From Castanea sativa (taxonomy: Eukaryota; Streptophyta; Magnoliopsida; Fagales; Fagaceae), in assembly GCF_040712315.1 (NCBI RefSeq), contig NC_134014.1, positions 36,879,634-36,943,633 on the forward strand: 64,000 nucleotides of DNA, given 5' to 3'. Positions 13,301 through 24,000 of the stretch are shown one piece after another. A model generated the notes under the pieces. It saw only the letters and a list, made by a program, of their open reading frames with translations, made no database searches and had not been told where the DNA came from. Numbering within the stretch: the first letter of the stretch is position 1; every line of letters begins with the position of its first letter. A program made the position numbers and the translations under genes.

Positions 13301-13843
13301 AGATGAAAACAATCTCAGACTTTAATTTTCGAGACATTGATTTTTAACAGATATGGTTCATAGAGAAAGCTTTACATACCATTAAAACCAGTCTGTCAAA
13401 TGGAGCAATTCCAGATAGTTCCTACATTAACACACACCACCAATTTTCAAATACAGCATCAACAAGAATTTTAAATTAAATAAAAAATTGATACAAATTA
13501 CATAGAGCGCAAATCAATAAAAACAGACCTTATAGAGCGATTTGAGGTTGTGCGGAGGTAGATCTGAGTCGGTCTGATTGTGAAGCGGAGTACACGTCGG
13601 AGGTCGGAAACTCTCGGCGCCGCTGAATCGTAAGCGAAGTAAGGAAAAGAAAGTGTGAAATTGTTTTGATTGCTGAGAGAGAATTGAGGGATTATAGTTA
13701 TAGTTATAGTTATACCTGACGCCGGAGAGGGCTGGTTTGACGGGAAAGAAGCCATAAACGAAGAGTGAGAGGCCAATGATTTGGATTGTAACTCCGGTTA
13801 TTGTGAGTATTGTTAGCTTAGCGCAAGTTAACGAAGAAGACAT
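4375..13843 (-). CDS. PIGG: GPI ethanolamine phosphate transferase 2 (PIGG/GPI7 type), 16 exons, 1014 aa
   Basis: Family role: an ER membrane enzyme of the alkaline-phosphatase superfamily that moves ethanolamine phosphate from phosphatidylethanolamine onto the second mannose of the GPI anchor precursor, working with a PIGF-type partner. Exons in transcript order: 13529-13843, 13380-13421, 12824-12991, 12653-12737, 12460-12566, 11807-11887, 11261-11313, 11074-11176, 10064-10207, 9565-9661, 7762-7987, 7571-7667, 6377-7393, 5322-5414, 4899-5179, 4375-4510. All introns are GT-AG and all phases join to 3045 nt. Visible motifs: N-terminal membrane anchor about residues 8-33; VIDG at 120-123 (D122); PTVTMPRLK at 167-175 (likely nucleophile T170); GLDHVGH at 272-278; SDHGM at 322-326; GNHGGSS at 330-336; polytopic C-terminal half from about residue 507. 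Length fits plant members. The start is the first ATG before a signal-anchor and keeps the reading frame. Inferred from motif order and my memory of plant PIGG proteins. Confidence 0.93.
4572..4690 (+). mobile_element. tRNA-related SINE in PIGG intron 15
   Basis: Has an A-box-like agccttgtagcttgcac segment, a B-box-like aaggtttaaatctcc and an A-rich tail. A close relative with the same head lies at 33363-33470, which supports a SINE family. Confidence 0.5.
8940..9045 (+). mobile_element. tRNA-related SINE in PIGG intron 10
   Basis: B-box-like gaggttcaagccctccc followed within about 40 bases by an A-rich tail of aaaaataaa units. Head degenerate. Confidence 0.4.
9565..13843 (-). other. PIGG: PIGG exons 1-10: ER-lumenal catalytic domain
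   Basis: These ten exons encode roughly residues 1-398. The metal-binding and nucleophile residues expected of the alkaline-phosphatase fold are all present and spread over separate exons: D122 and T170 in exon 3, D274/H278 in exon 7, D323/H324/H332 in exon 9. Exon 10 carries the conserved block APTLALLFGVPIPKNN. No stop or frameshift is seen, so the catalytic part looks intact. The split codons (exon 4 to 5, 7 to 8, 10 to 11, 11 to 12) all resolve to family-conserved residues, which supports the chosen splice sites. Confidence 0.9.
9734..10000 (+). mobile_element. TRIM retrotransposon with 77-bp LTRs in PIGG intron 9
   Basis: Two direct 77-bp terminal repeats (9734-9810 and 9924-10000), both starting tgttagaattatgattaag. 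The left one ends in ca and is followed at once by tggtatcaaagc (9811-9822), complementary to the initiator tRNA-Met 3' end, as in a primer-binding site. The 5-bp duplication gaatt flanks the element (9729-9733, 10001-10005). There is no coding capacity in the 113-bp interior. It occupies about two thirds of the 402-bp intron. Confidence 0.85.
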
Positions 13844-14163
13844 TTCATTTAGGGGTTTAGACTCAGACTCAGACTCAGACTCAGACTGAGAGAGAAATTA
13901 ATTGGAAAACCCCTGCAAGACTAAGACTGTGTCTTCTTGCTATGCTTCGTGTTCGTGGATCTCAACGACTCCAAATCCAATTGCTGAAATGAGGCAAACC
14001 ACGGAAGAGCGAGCGAATTCAGTTGGAAGCTAGATGGATTGATGCCCTTTTTGTCATGCAGGGCACTTTCGTCATTTGGTCTCCCCGCTTCTATTTAAAT
14101 TGAAATATACAAAACACTGGCTAGATTCATGAATAGCACCAAAAACAAAAAGTGAAGTGGAAT
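13844..14163 (-). promoter_or_regulatory. PIGG 5' leader and proximal upstream region
   Basis: Directly upstream of the ATG, a hexanucleotide repeat of agactc type (13859-13888, about five copies) sits within about 45 nt of the start codon and probably lies in the 5' leader. Only about 320 bp separate the start codon from the fold-back hAT element beginning at 14164, so the core promoter must lie in this short stretch or inside the element. I see no convincing TATA box. Confidence 0.35.
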
Positions 14164-14349
14164 TAGAGATGGTCATGGATAGGGTATACCCATACCCAAC
14201 CCAATTAAATTATCAATGGATACCAAATTACCTTACCCCAATTAGTATCTATACCCAAATATTAACAATTTGTTTATCCATGGATATCCATTCTCTACCC
14301 AAACCCAATTTTTATAAAACCACTAAAAAAATCAAAATATCTTCAAAAT

Positions 14350-15183
14350 CTCTAAAATGAGCAAAATGCCCATGGAACTTCTAAAATAGCCAAAATACCC
14401 TGATATCTCTAAAAACCACCAATTATGCTAAAAACCACTAAAATGAAAAAAAAATATATATATATATATATATATCTCAAAATTTCTAAAATGACCAAAA
14501 TACCCTCAAAATTACCAAATATGCTCAAAAACCACTTAAAATTACCAAAATACCCTTGAAACATAAAAATTACCAAACTGCCCCATAAACCTAAAAAAAA
14601 TGACCGAATACCCTCAAAACCTAAAATTTGACTGAAATACCGCTAAAACTTTAAAATTACCAAAATACCTCTGAAATCTAAAAAATGACCGAAATAACCT
14701 CTAAACCTAAAATATGACCGAAATATCCCCGTAACCCAAAAACTTACTAAAACACCCCTAAAGCTTCAGAATTACCAAAATACCCCTGAAACCTAAAAAT
14801 TGACCAAAATATCTCCTAAACCTGAAAAATGACCAAAATACCCCTGAAATCTATAAAATGACAAAAATGCCCCTAAAACTTATAAAATGTCTAAAATACC
14901 CTCAAACCTATAAAATAACCAAAATAAGCCCTAAACCTATAAAATGACCAAATACACTCAAAACCTCTAAAATGACCAAAAATAACCCCAAGCCTCTAAA
15001 ATTACCAAAAATACCCGGAAACCTATAAATCAACCAAAATAGCCCTAAACCTCTAAAACAACCAAATACCCCCAGAAAATATCTAAAATGGCCAAAACAC
15101 CCTTGAAACCTTTAAAGCGACTAAAATACCCCTAAACCTGTAAGATGACCAAAATACATTTGTAGCCTCTTAAATTACGAAAA
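14350..15183. repeat. Left minisatellite arm (aaaatgaccaaaatacccc units)
   Basis: About 25-30 diverged copies of a ~30-bp unit centred on aaaatgaccaaaatacccct, followed by a variable aaacct/aaatct spacer. A TA microsatellite interrupts it near 14453-14475. The units point opposite to those in the right arm. Confidence 0.85.
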
Positions 15184-15186
15184 TAG

Positions 15187-16530
15187 AGGTTTGGGGTATT
15201 TTGGATGTTTTGAGGGTATTTTTTTCAAGATTAAAGGTACTAAGAATATTTCAATCATTTTGTAGGTTTTGAGGCAATTTTGGTAATTGTTTAGGTTTCA
15301 ATGTTATTTTGGTCATTTTTTATATTCTAAGGGTATTTCAATCTTTTTTTTTTTCAGGGGCATTTTTGCACTTTTAGGTTTTAGGGGTATTTCAGTAATT
15401 TTATATTTTGGGGCTATTTTGGTAATTTTATAGATTTCAGAAGTATTTTGGTAATTTCAAGGTTTCAAGGGTATTTTGGTCTTTTTTTGTTTTGGGGGTA
15501 TTTTGGTTATTTTTTAAGCTTTGCGGGGTATTTCGATCATTTTTTAGGTTTTGGGATCTTTTGGTCATTTTTTTAGTTACGAGGTTATTTCAGTCAATTT
15601 TTAGGGTTGGGTGTATTTTTAACATCTTATAGGCTTTAAGGGCACTTTTGTCATTTTATAGGTTTCGGCATATTTTGGTAATTTTATAGGTTTCAGGAAT
15701 ATTTCGGTCATTTCTCAGATTTAGGGGGGTATTTTGGTTATTTTATAGTTTTCGGGGGTATTCTTGTCATTTTATATGTTTAGGGGGTATTTTGGTAATT
15801 TTAAGGTTTCGGGGATATTTTAGTCATTTTTTAGGTTTAGAGGGTATTTTGGTAATTTTAAGTTTATAGGGGTACTTTGGTCATTTTTAGGTTTCAGGGG
15901 GTATTTTGGTCATTTTTTAGGTTTTTGAGGGTATTTTGGTCATTTTCAGGTTTTGAGGGTATTTTGGTTATTTTTTAGGTTTTAGTGGTCTTTCAGTCAT
16001 TTTTTAGGTTTAGGGGTTATTTTGGTAATTTTTAGTTTTCGGGGGTATTTTGGTCATTTTTAGGTTTCGTGGGTGTTTCGATCATTTTTTTAATGTTTCG
16101 AGGGTTTTTCGGTAATTTTTAAGTTTCAGGGGTATTTCAGTCATTTTTTAAGTTTAGAGGGTATTTCAATAATTTTAAGTTTATGGGGGTATTTCAATTA
16201 TTTTTAGGTTTCAGTGGGTATTTCGGTAATTTTTATATTTTGGTCATTTTTTAAGTTTTGAGGGTATTTTGGTAATTTTTAGGTTTCGGTGGTCTTTCGG
16301 TCTATTTTTTAGGTTTATGGGATATTTTGGTAATTTTTGGTTTTCAGGGGTATTTTGGTCATTTTTTAGATTTTGGAGGTGTCTCAGTCATTTTTTATGT
16401 TTCAGGGATATTTTGGTAATTTTTAGATTTCGGGGGTATTTTGGTCATTTTTTAGGTTGAGAGTGCATTTCAGCAATTTTAGAGGATTTTAGGAATAATT
16501 TGGTCATTTTCAAGTTTTAGAAGCAATTTG
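15187..16530. repeat. Right minisatellite arm (gggtattttggtcatttt units)
   Basis: More than 40 diverged copies of a ~30-bp unit gggtattttggtcatttttt plus aggttt. This is the reverse complement of the left-arm unit, so a transcript across both arms could fold into a long imperfect hairpin. Confidence 0.85.
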
Positions 16531-16761
16531 GTAATTTTGATTGGGTAATTGGATGGGTTGAGGTTTACCTATAATAATTTGGTTGAGTTGGGCTTGAGTT
16601 AGATCTAATTAGTTAAATGGGTAATAATGAGTTAATGGGTAATATCCAAACCCAACCCAATCACCTTCTACCCATTAAGAATTGCGTATTACTCAGAATA
16701 ATTGGATTAGGTAGGGTTAGATATCCATTATCCAATGGGTATGGCCATCCCTAAGCGAAAC

Positions 16762-18043
16762 TCATGAATAATAGCAAAAATAAACTGAATAATAGCAAAA
16801 ATAAACTGAATAATAAAATAAGTTGATAAAAAATAAATTAGCCAAACATACACTAGATATAGCATAAGTTATACATTACCGTACACACTTACTATCAAAC
16901 ACACTTTGGCTGAATGCATGTTTTTATGGTTTTAGTTATAATTATAAAATTATGAAATCATGTTCATGTTTTCAACTATGTTTCGTATACACAATGTGTA
17001 GCATGTGTAACTGTCACTACTCATATTAAGAAATGATCTCATGAGACCACCATTTCTAAAGGGTACCAAAATGATGCAACCAAATCACCTACGATATACA
17101 TGAAGGAACAATTGATGTAATACTAATACACACACCTTCCTATCAAAAAATATACAAACACCTCTTCTAAGTTCTAACTAAGATATCAAAATTCGTTAAA
17201 AATATACGTCTTCCATCTAAGATACCAATTTGGGTCAAATAGATGTCAATTTGTGTCAAACAGATGTGCAACTAAACTTTTCGAATTGTTTTAAATTTGT
17301 GAATAAATTCTTCAGATATCCAAATTATTAAGTAATTTATTAATCACATAAATAATCTATTCTGGAGTAACAGTAATGTAACATTTTTTAAAATTGTATC
17401 TATTCTTTATAAATTCATAAACAAAAAATATTATATTTTATTAACTCAAATAATTAAATTTCTACTATAAATTCATTATTAATATAATTTGTGAACTAAA
17501 AACTGTTGGTCATAACGTTTATTATATTTGGAATAAAATAAATTAATCAAATAACTCACAAATAAAAAATGGAAACCAAATTGAACGTTTATTCTTAGTG
17601 ATAAACTCAAACTCAACTTGTGTTCAATAAAATTAGATGAAAAGATTCTGGCTTTTAATACTTGACTCAACCTATTCACAACTCTAATTTCAATAGTTAA
17701 TTTAGACAATTAAGGGCAATTAAAATCTGACAGTTTAATCAGAATCAAAGGAAACAGATGGGTAAAACAAGGCAGCGATGTATTCACAAGAAGCTTCAGT
17801 AATTTACACGAAAAGTTGATACAAAAATCAGCCATGACTCATACCGAATACGTGAAAACAAAACGTGTATACAATCCCCATTACAGCAATAACAGTTAAA
17901 ACTGGCAAAGAGACTGTTGCCAGGCGAGCCACGAAATATATTACACCGCCAAACTGGACAAACCCCCCAGACTGATACAAACAGACCTCGCATAAGACAA
18001 TCGAGCACAAGGCATAAAATCATTTCAGAACAAAAATTTTCAA
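16762..18043. other. KAC 3' flank, no gene seen
   Basis: AT-rich spacer between the fold-back element and the KAC stop codon. It starts with a small tandem repeat of aataatagcaaaaataaactg type (16768-16815). Nothing protein-like is supported. Confidence 0.5.
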
Positions 18044-21000
18044 TCATGATCTCACATCTTTCAGTACTCCCCCCTTTTCAAGCTCACCAACGAGATCCCT
18101 CAGTGAAGGAACTTTCATGGCCAAAGTTCTGTACAGTCTAGAATAACGAGCTCGAGTTCCATCTGCAGTCCTTGCTAAGGAAAGCAAGCTTAGAGCCTCG
18201 GGGAGTTGAGAGAACACCTGTTTAATCTCTTCCAAGCTCATGTTTTCCAAAACAGAGGGTCTTGGAACAACCCTCACTATCTCACCACCTTTAGGTTCCT
18301 GAACCCTGGCATCTGCTTTAATAACCAGTTCAGAATTTGAGTTTGCACCACATTTAATTATAAACGGGGTTGTTGAGCCTGTGTTAAACTGCAAGACATT
18401 CCACTGAGCCACATCGACTTCAGAACCAGAACCCAAATCTGCAGATGCTCTGAGAGCATGTGATGTCTCTTGAAGATGGTCATCTTCTTCCGGAATTGCC
18501 TGCAGTAATGTAGGGCAAATTGAAATTCTAGGTAAGGGGTGAAAATATATTAGTGCAGTCTCATACAAAAGCCAGATCAACCAATATAGAAAGTGTCTTG
18601 ATTGCACCCCCCCCCCCCCCCCCCCCAAGCTCCTTTCTTCATATTTAGAAGTTGGCAGTGAACAAAAAATTAAGAGCATTACTATTCCACATGAATTGCA
18701 CTGAACCCATTTTGTTTCTTTCTCAAATTCAATTATTTGTTTCCGTACCCACTATAAAAACTTAAGTTCATTCCAAATAAATGAAGATTATCTTCTTCTT
18801 TTTTTGCTTCCTGGAGATGCATGAAAAGGAAAAATATTTGAACAACATTATCGTCCATCAAATGTATGCCTGTTTTCTCTTAATTGTAACAGTCCTCGTA
18901 AATTTATCAAAAACTTTTTCCAATATGCAGATCTACAACAATGCACTCTGGGAGAGGGAGAGAGAGATCTACAACAATCCATGTGATTCCCCTACCCAAC
19001 AAACAGGGAACAAGAGTTGAAAAGAAAAATTATCTCCTCCAAATGCAAAGCTTTTACAAACCTCAATCACACGGCGAGCATCAGCAATTTGCCTCTGTGC
19101 ACATGGATGATCAATATCAAGAAGGGAAGGCATCCGTTCCATAAGTTCATCTAATGATGCAAGCAGTGCTTTCTTCTTACTTTTGCTCAAGGTGCTAACA
19201 GAGGATTGCCTCATTATATCCTGGTCAATATATATTTAGGATGCTGCTTGTTTGCATTCCACATAAAATTATCAAGTAAAGCACTAAACTAGTTTTGAAG
19301 AAGGCAAAAACCTTGATTTGCTTCAATATGCCATCAAGGGAAATTAGAGATGCCAATCGTGCATCTTCAGCTGCAGTAGAAGGATTCTGAATAGGAGAAC
19401 CACCATCTTCCAGTGTTAATAATGCTATATCACCCCTCATTTGTTGCAAAAGCTGATTGTAAACATGAAAAATAAAAATCGCATCACAATACTGCCATTG
19501 AAAATATATATTCAGGCATAAATATAGTAGGTATTAGGTAACATATTTGTCATGGCACAAAATGAATATATTCAGTAGCTCTGATCTTTACAAAGGGATA
19601 GACAAAGAATGGAATTTAAAGCCCAACTGTAATAGTGGGCTTACTAAATCTTCCGTCAAACACAAGACAAGCAAATTCAGACCTAGATAAGTAGCTAAGA
19701 AAAGTCAGCAACTTCCTTAAGAGCAAGATGCAGGGCAGCAAAAGATATAAGCAGTCTAACGAGAGATGAGCAACTGAGCAGAAACCTTTCTATTTAACGA
19801 GTGCAGTGACAATAACACTATTGATCTATTGGAGATCTAATTTGAAATGTGCTATGTTTGGTTCAACAGAAATTGATTTTTGGAAATTTTTTTTTTTTTT
19901 TGATAAGTAAGAATGATATATAAACGAAAGGCTACTCTATGAATGAAAAACATAGAGCAAACCCAAAAAGTACAAGGAGAAGAAATAGAGAAACAAGAGA
20001 AAACCAAACAACAAAGAAATTATAAGAGAAAAAGGGAGCAAAGAAAAGAAGGGAGGGAATCACTAGACGTGAGTCCCCACGCCCAAGACCAATCAAAAGA
20101 GTTCCACTAAAAGAAGCAAGCAACTGATCACTAGAGCTATCCAAATCCTCGAAAGTCCTCTGATTCCGTTCCTTCCAAATACACCATAGGATGCACAACG
20201 AGACTAAGTTCCAGATCTGAGACGAGTGCTTCCCCAGCCAATTCCACCAACCAAAAAGCAAGTCTGGGATCGATCTAGGAATAACCCAAGACAAGCCAAA
20301 GATTGTGGAAACAAAGCTCCATAACCGATAAGCCATCTCACAGTGAAGAAGTAAGTGGTCTACCGTCTCACCACAATGACGGCACATAATGCACCAATCC
20401 ACAAAATCCAATCTCCTCAATCTCAGATTATCTCCCGTTAGGATCTTATTCCAAGCTACACACCAAACAAAAAAAGAAACTCGTCTAAGGGCCTTTACTC
20501 TCCAAATAGCTTTCCAAGGAAAGACAATTGAGGGAGAATGTCTTAATTTGTTATAATACGACCGGATGTCAAAAGCCCCGTTAGACTTCAATTTCCATCT
20601 CATCCAATCTCCAACCTCCATGGGAGGGTTAATGGAACCCATTAAACGAAGAAATTGCAGCCCTTCATCCATCTCCCAATCATTAAAAATCTACTAAAAC
20701 AAACACAGACTCGGTACACCCCGACACTCCTACCGGCGAAACCACCTGAAACCTGGTACGACACAACTCCTGTAACGGCAGAACAGGACACATCGTAGGC
20801 ACCAAGACACCGAAATGCTCGAACCACCCATCTCAGCCTGCATCCATACCGCCGGCGTCCGCTTATGATCTCCGGCCACCTGTATCGGCATCTCGAAGCC
20901 CGTTGAACTCAGCCCGGTGCGACACACCTCTTGTATCGACGAAACAGGGCACATTAGAGACACCGGAGGCATCGAGAAGCTCAAACCACCCATCTCGGCC

Positions 21001-24000
21001 TGAACCCATGCCGTCAGTGCCCTCACAAGACCTCCGGCCACCTGCGTCGGCAACTCGGAGCACGTCATGCTTACCCATGGAGTCTCCCTGTCCTTCTCGT
21101 GGGTATCGGCTGAGACTTTAAGCCCTCCACAACAATTAGAACATTCCCCAAGCCCTAATATTTTTGGGCTTGTGAAATCTGGGCCTGAACTTGAGCTACT
21201 GACTGGCATTTGGGCTGCCAGCTTGTTTGGGCCCAAACCCAGCTTGCCTTTGCTCATAACCTTCCCAGCCCGTGATACCCATTTAAACTTCTGAACTCCC
21301 CTTTTCTTTCTATCCCAGGAAACCCGCCTCCTCCCTTTCATGTCAACCTCCACAATTAGACCACTCCCTGTCCAGCACGGTCTCCTCACATCACTCGTCT
21401 CCCCATGTGCATTGGCTTTTGAGTATGATGGGAAGCATATCCTAATTCCTACCGGATTTTGCTCCCCTGACTCTGACTCCTCATCAATGCACTGCTCTCT
21501 CCTTTCCCCTTCTCCCACCACCCTCTTCTCAGGCTTGCCCACTGGATAATACCCCCCCTTGGCACTTGTAGAGCTCGGATTCACCACCATCTTCCCCACC
21601 ATCTTCTCCTCTCCTAACTGTGTCCTCTTCCCCTTATCTGTAGTACCTAACTGCTTAAGCTGCTGTCTATCCTCTGCTTTTCCATGATAGCCTTGCACAG
21701 CATCAGCAAAAGTTCTAGAGTTCTTAGCCTCCAAGAAATGCCTATGCACCTGAGGAATAAAAATTGGATGACCATTTCCACCCGCATATTGGGAAGGGTT
21801 CAACATCTTTCTTAATTCAAGGCCAAAGGCCCTCCAACCACTTTTCTCTTTGCCTTCCGGGATAATAATCGACCTCCTAGACCCGCCAACTTTGAGTTCA
21901 GTCAATAGAAAGAACTGACCAAAAGAATTGGTGCTTTGTTGGAGAGTATAGGCAGTGTCACCATCTCTAAAAGTGAAAAATTGTTTGGAATTTGCCCCAA
22001 CAATAATGTGTTCTATATTTGCCCCTCTCAAAAATCCGTAACAAGAAATACCGTCCCCCTTCCTCTACAACTAGATGAAAAAACTTGGATTCAATGAAAA
22101 AACTACGAAATCCCCCCATGCTAAACCCAGCTAGTAATCAATAAATCCCTCCATGCTCTGATACCATGTTTTTGGAAAATATTTTCCACATTTACAAGTG
22201 TTTGGGGGTGATAGAAAATGGTGAAAATTTTGCGACTTCATTTTCTGTAAACTTTTTTTTTTGATAAGTAAGAATGATATATATATATGAAGGGTTACTC
22301 TATGCCTGAAAAAACACAGAGCAAACTATTTTCAGCCTCACCCAAAACTTATCAACCTAACCTCCACCTCCCACCCTCCACTATTTTAGCACCCAACCAC
22401 CAACCCCCACTAATGTCCCTAGCCTCCTATGGCCAACCACCTCCACCGGTGGCCGCCACCACTGCCCCAATCATGATTTTTCACATCTAAAATCTTCCTT
22501 TTTTATTATATATGTGCTTGGGAGATAAGAAAATATGAGAAAATAGTAGGAAATATGTTTTCCATAGCATTTTTAGGAACACAACCAAACATTTCCGAAG
22601 TATTTTCAAGAAAGAAATCAAACACTTGAAAATAATTTCTTTTCAAGAAAATATTTTCACTCAAAACAAAGACAGCCGTAATTCAAACAAAAGAAAATCC
22701 ATTAGAAGATGTTAAGTGAATATATGATTTAAACAGAGCAGAATTGCAACTTTCCGACACATAAAACTTTACCCTAAAAGAAAGTGGGAATTAAGAAACA
22801 CCAAAATCTGAGTAGAGACTAAGGAGCACCAGACCTAGTAAGATTTTAAGCACTAAATACACAAAAATCTTTCTTCTGTCTAACCTAAATATCTAGTAGA
22901 ATTTAATCCATATTTTTTCTGGGATTTCAGATGTACAAATTTTTTTAATTTTAAATAACAGAGGAAGTTACAATTTACCACTCTACCCCCCATTTACACT
23001 TATCACCATGAACTTTTAGAATGCACAATTACCAGCCTAAACTACAACCCATGTTTCACTTTGCACCCTACCATCAATTAGGCTATTAACTTGGACGGAA
23101 AAGTATGTCACATACGACTCAATCCCTTAAAACAAATTGCTCCTCTTCAATCCCTTAAAACAAAATCTTTCCACATTTAACCCTTGTGATGCCACATAAC
23201 CTTTGTTTTAAGGGATTGAGCAGGGGAAATTTAGTCATTTCATGTGGTGCCAAGTAAGCAGAGGTCACGTGAGGGGAAATTTAGTTTTTTCTTTTCTGTC
23301 TAAGTTAACAATCCAATTGAAAGTAGGGTGCAAAGTGAAACAAATGTAATAGTTTAGGGTGGTAATCGTGCATGATGAAAGTTTAGGGTAGTAAGTGTAA
23401 AGGGGGTATAGTTTAGGATGATAAAATGTAAAGGGGGTATATTATCCCTAAATAATATACAAGTCCACAACAACTAAAAAAAAAAACCAGTAATAACCTG
23501 GATACTAAGACGTGAGAAAAGGTTATAAGTGAAACTTTCTCGGGTGAAAACTTAAAATAAATGGCTAATTATGACATTCATAGAGATGAAGAAAAAGATG
23601 ATGGTTGAAAAAATATGACTACCTTTCTTCTTTTGTGATCAACAGACTCCAGAGCTGAACGCAGCTTCGATACTTGCACTGCATCTTCTGCCTCTTCTGT
23701 TGACAAGGTACCAGCAATATCCTGATAAAAGAATGAGAAAATAGTGTCAGGAAAACTTTTAGAGAGGACAACTATAAATCCTTCATATCAAGCCAATGTC
23801 AAAAGCCACAGGAGCTGGCGCAAATATCATCAAATTGACTTGATACAGATTTCTTTTTGATAGGTAAGAATACTTTTATTGAAGAAAGAAAAAGACTACT
23901 TCATGTATAACAGACACAAAGTAGACTAAAGAGTAAAGAACTGTATACATAATTTATATTATCATAAAAAAGAGCTTCTCAAGAATATGTCCCACCTAAG

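Larger units (their letters stand above)
14164..16753. mobile_element. hAT-ended fold-back element made of polarity-switching minisatellites
   Basis: Ends read tagagatggtcat (left) and, on the other strand, tagggatggccat (right), typical of hAT termini. The 8-bp flanks agtggaat and agcgaaac (14156-14163, 16754-16761) match at five of eight positions, all differences being transitions. The sub-terminal parts are AT-rich with ccatacccaaccc-type motifs. The interior is an array of ~30-bp units: reading ccaaaatacccct on the plus strand from about 14350 to 15180, then the reverse complement ggtattttggtcatttt from about 15190 to 16530. No coding sequence. Confidence 0.75.
19888..22168 (-). mobile_element. 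Internally deleted LINE in KAC intron 20
   Basis: The 3' end is a poly-A (plus-strand T run at 19886-19900) next to the family signature ttacttatca (read on minus). A tttttggaaat-like duplication flanks it (19877-19887 and 22169-22180). It carries a 5' open frame (22031 down to about 20730) that looks like LINE ORF1, then jumps directly to the reverse-transcriptase zinc-binding tail (20672-19932; [16 protein letters not shown]). Endonuclease and polymerase domains are missing, so it is a non-autonomous deletion derivative. Confidence 0.8.

Noticed and set aside
20730..22031. A 433-codon frame that could be called a host gene
   Set aside because: It sits inside a TSD-flanked LINE in a kinesin intron and looks like LINE ORF1.
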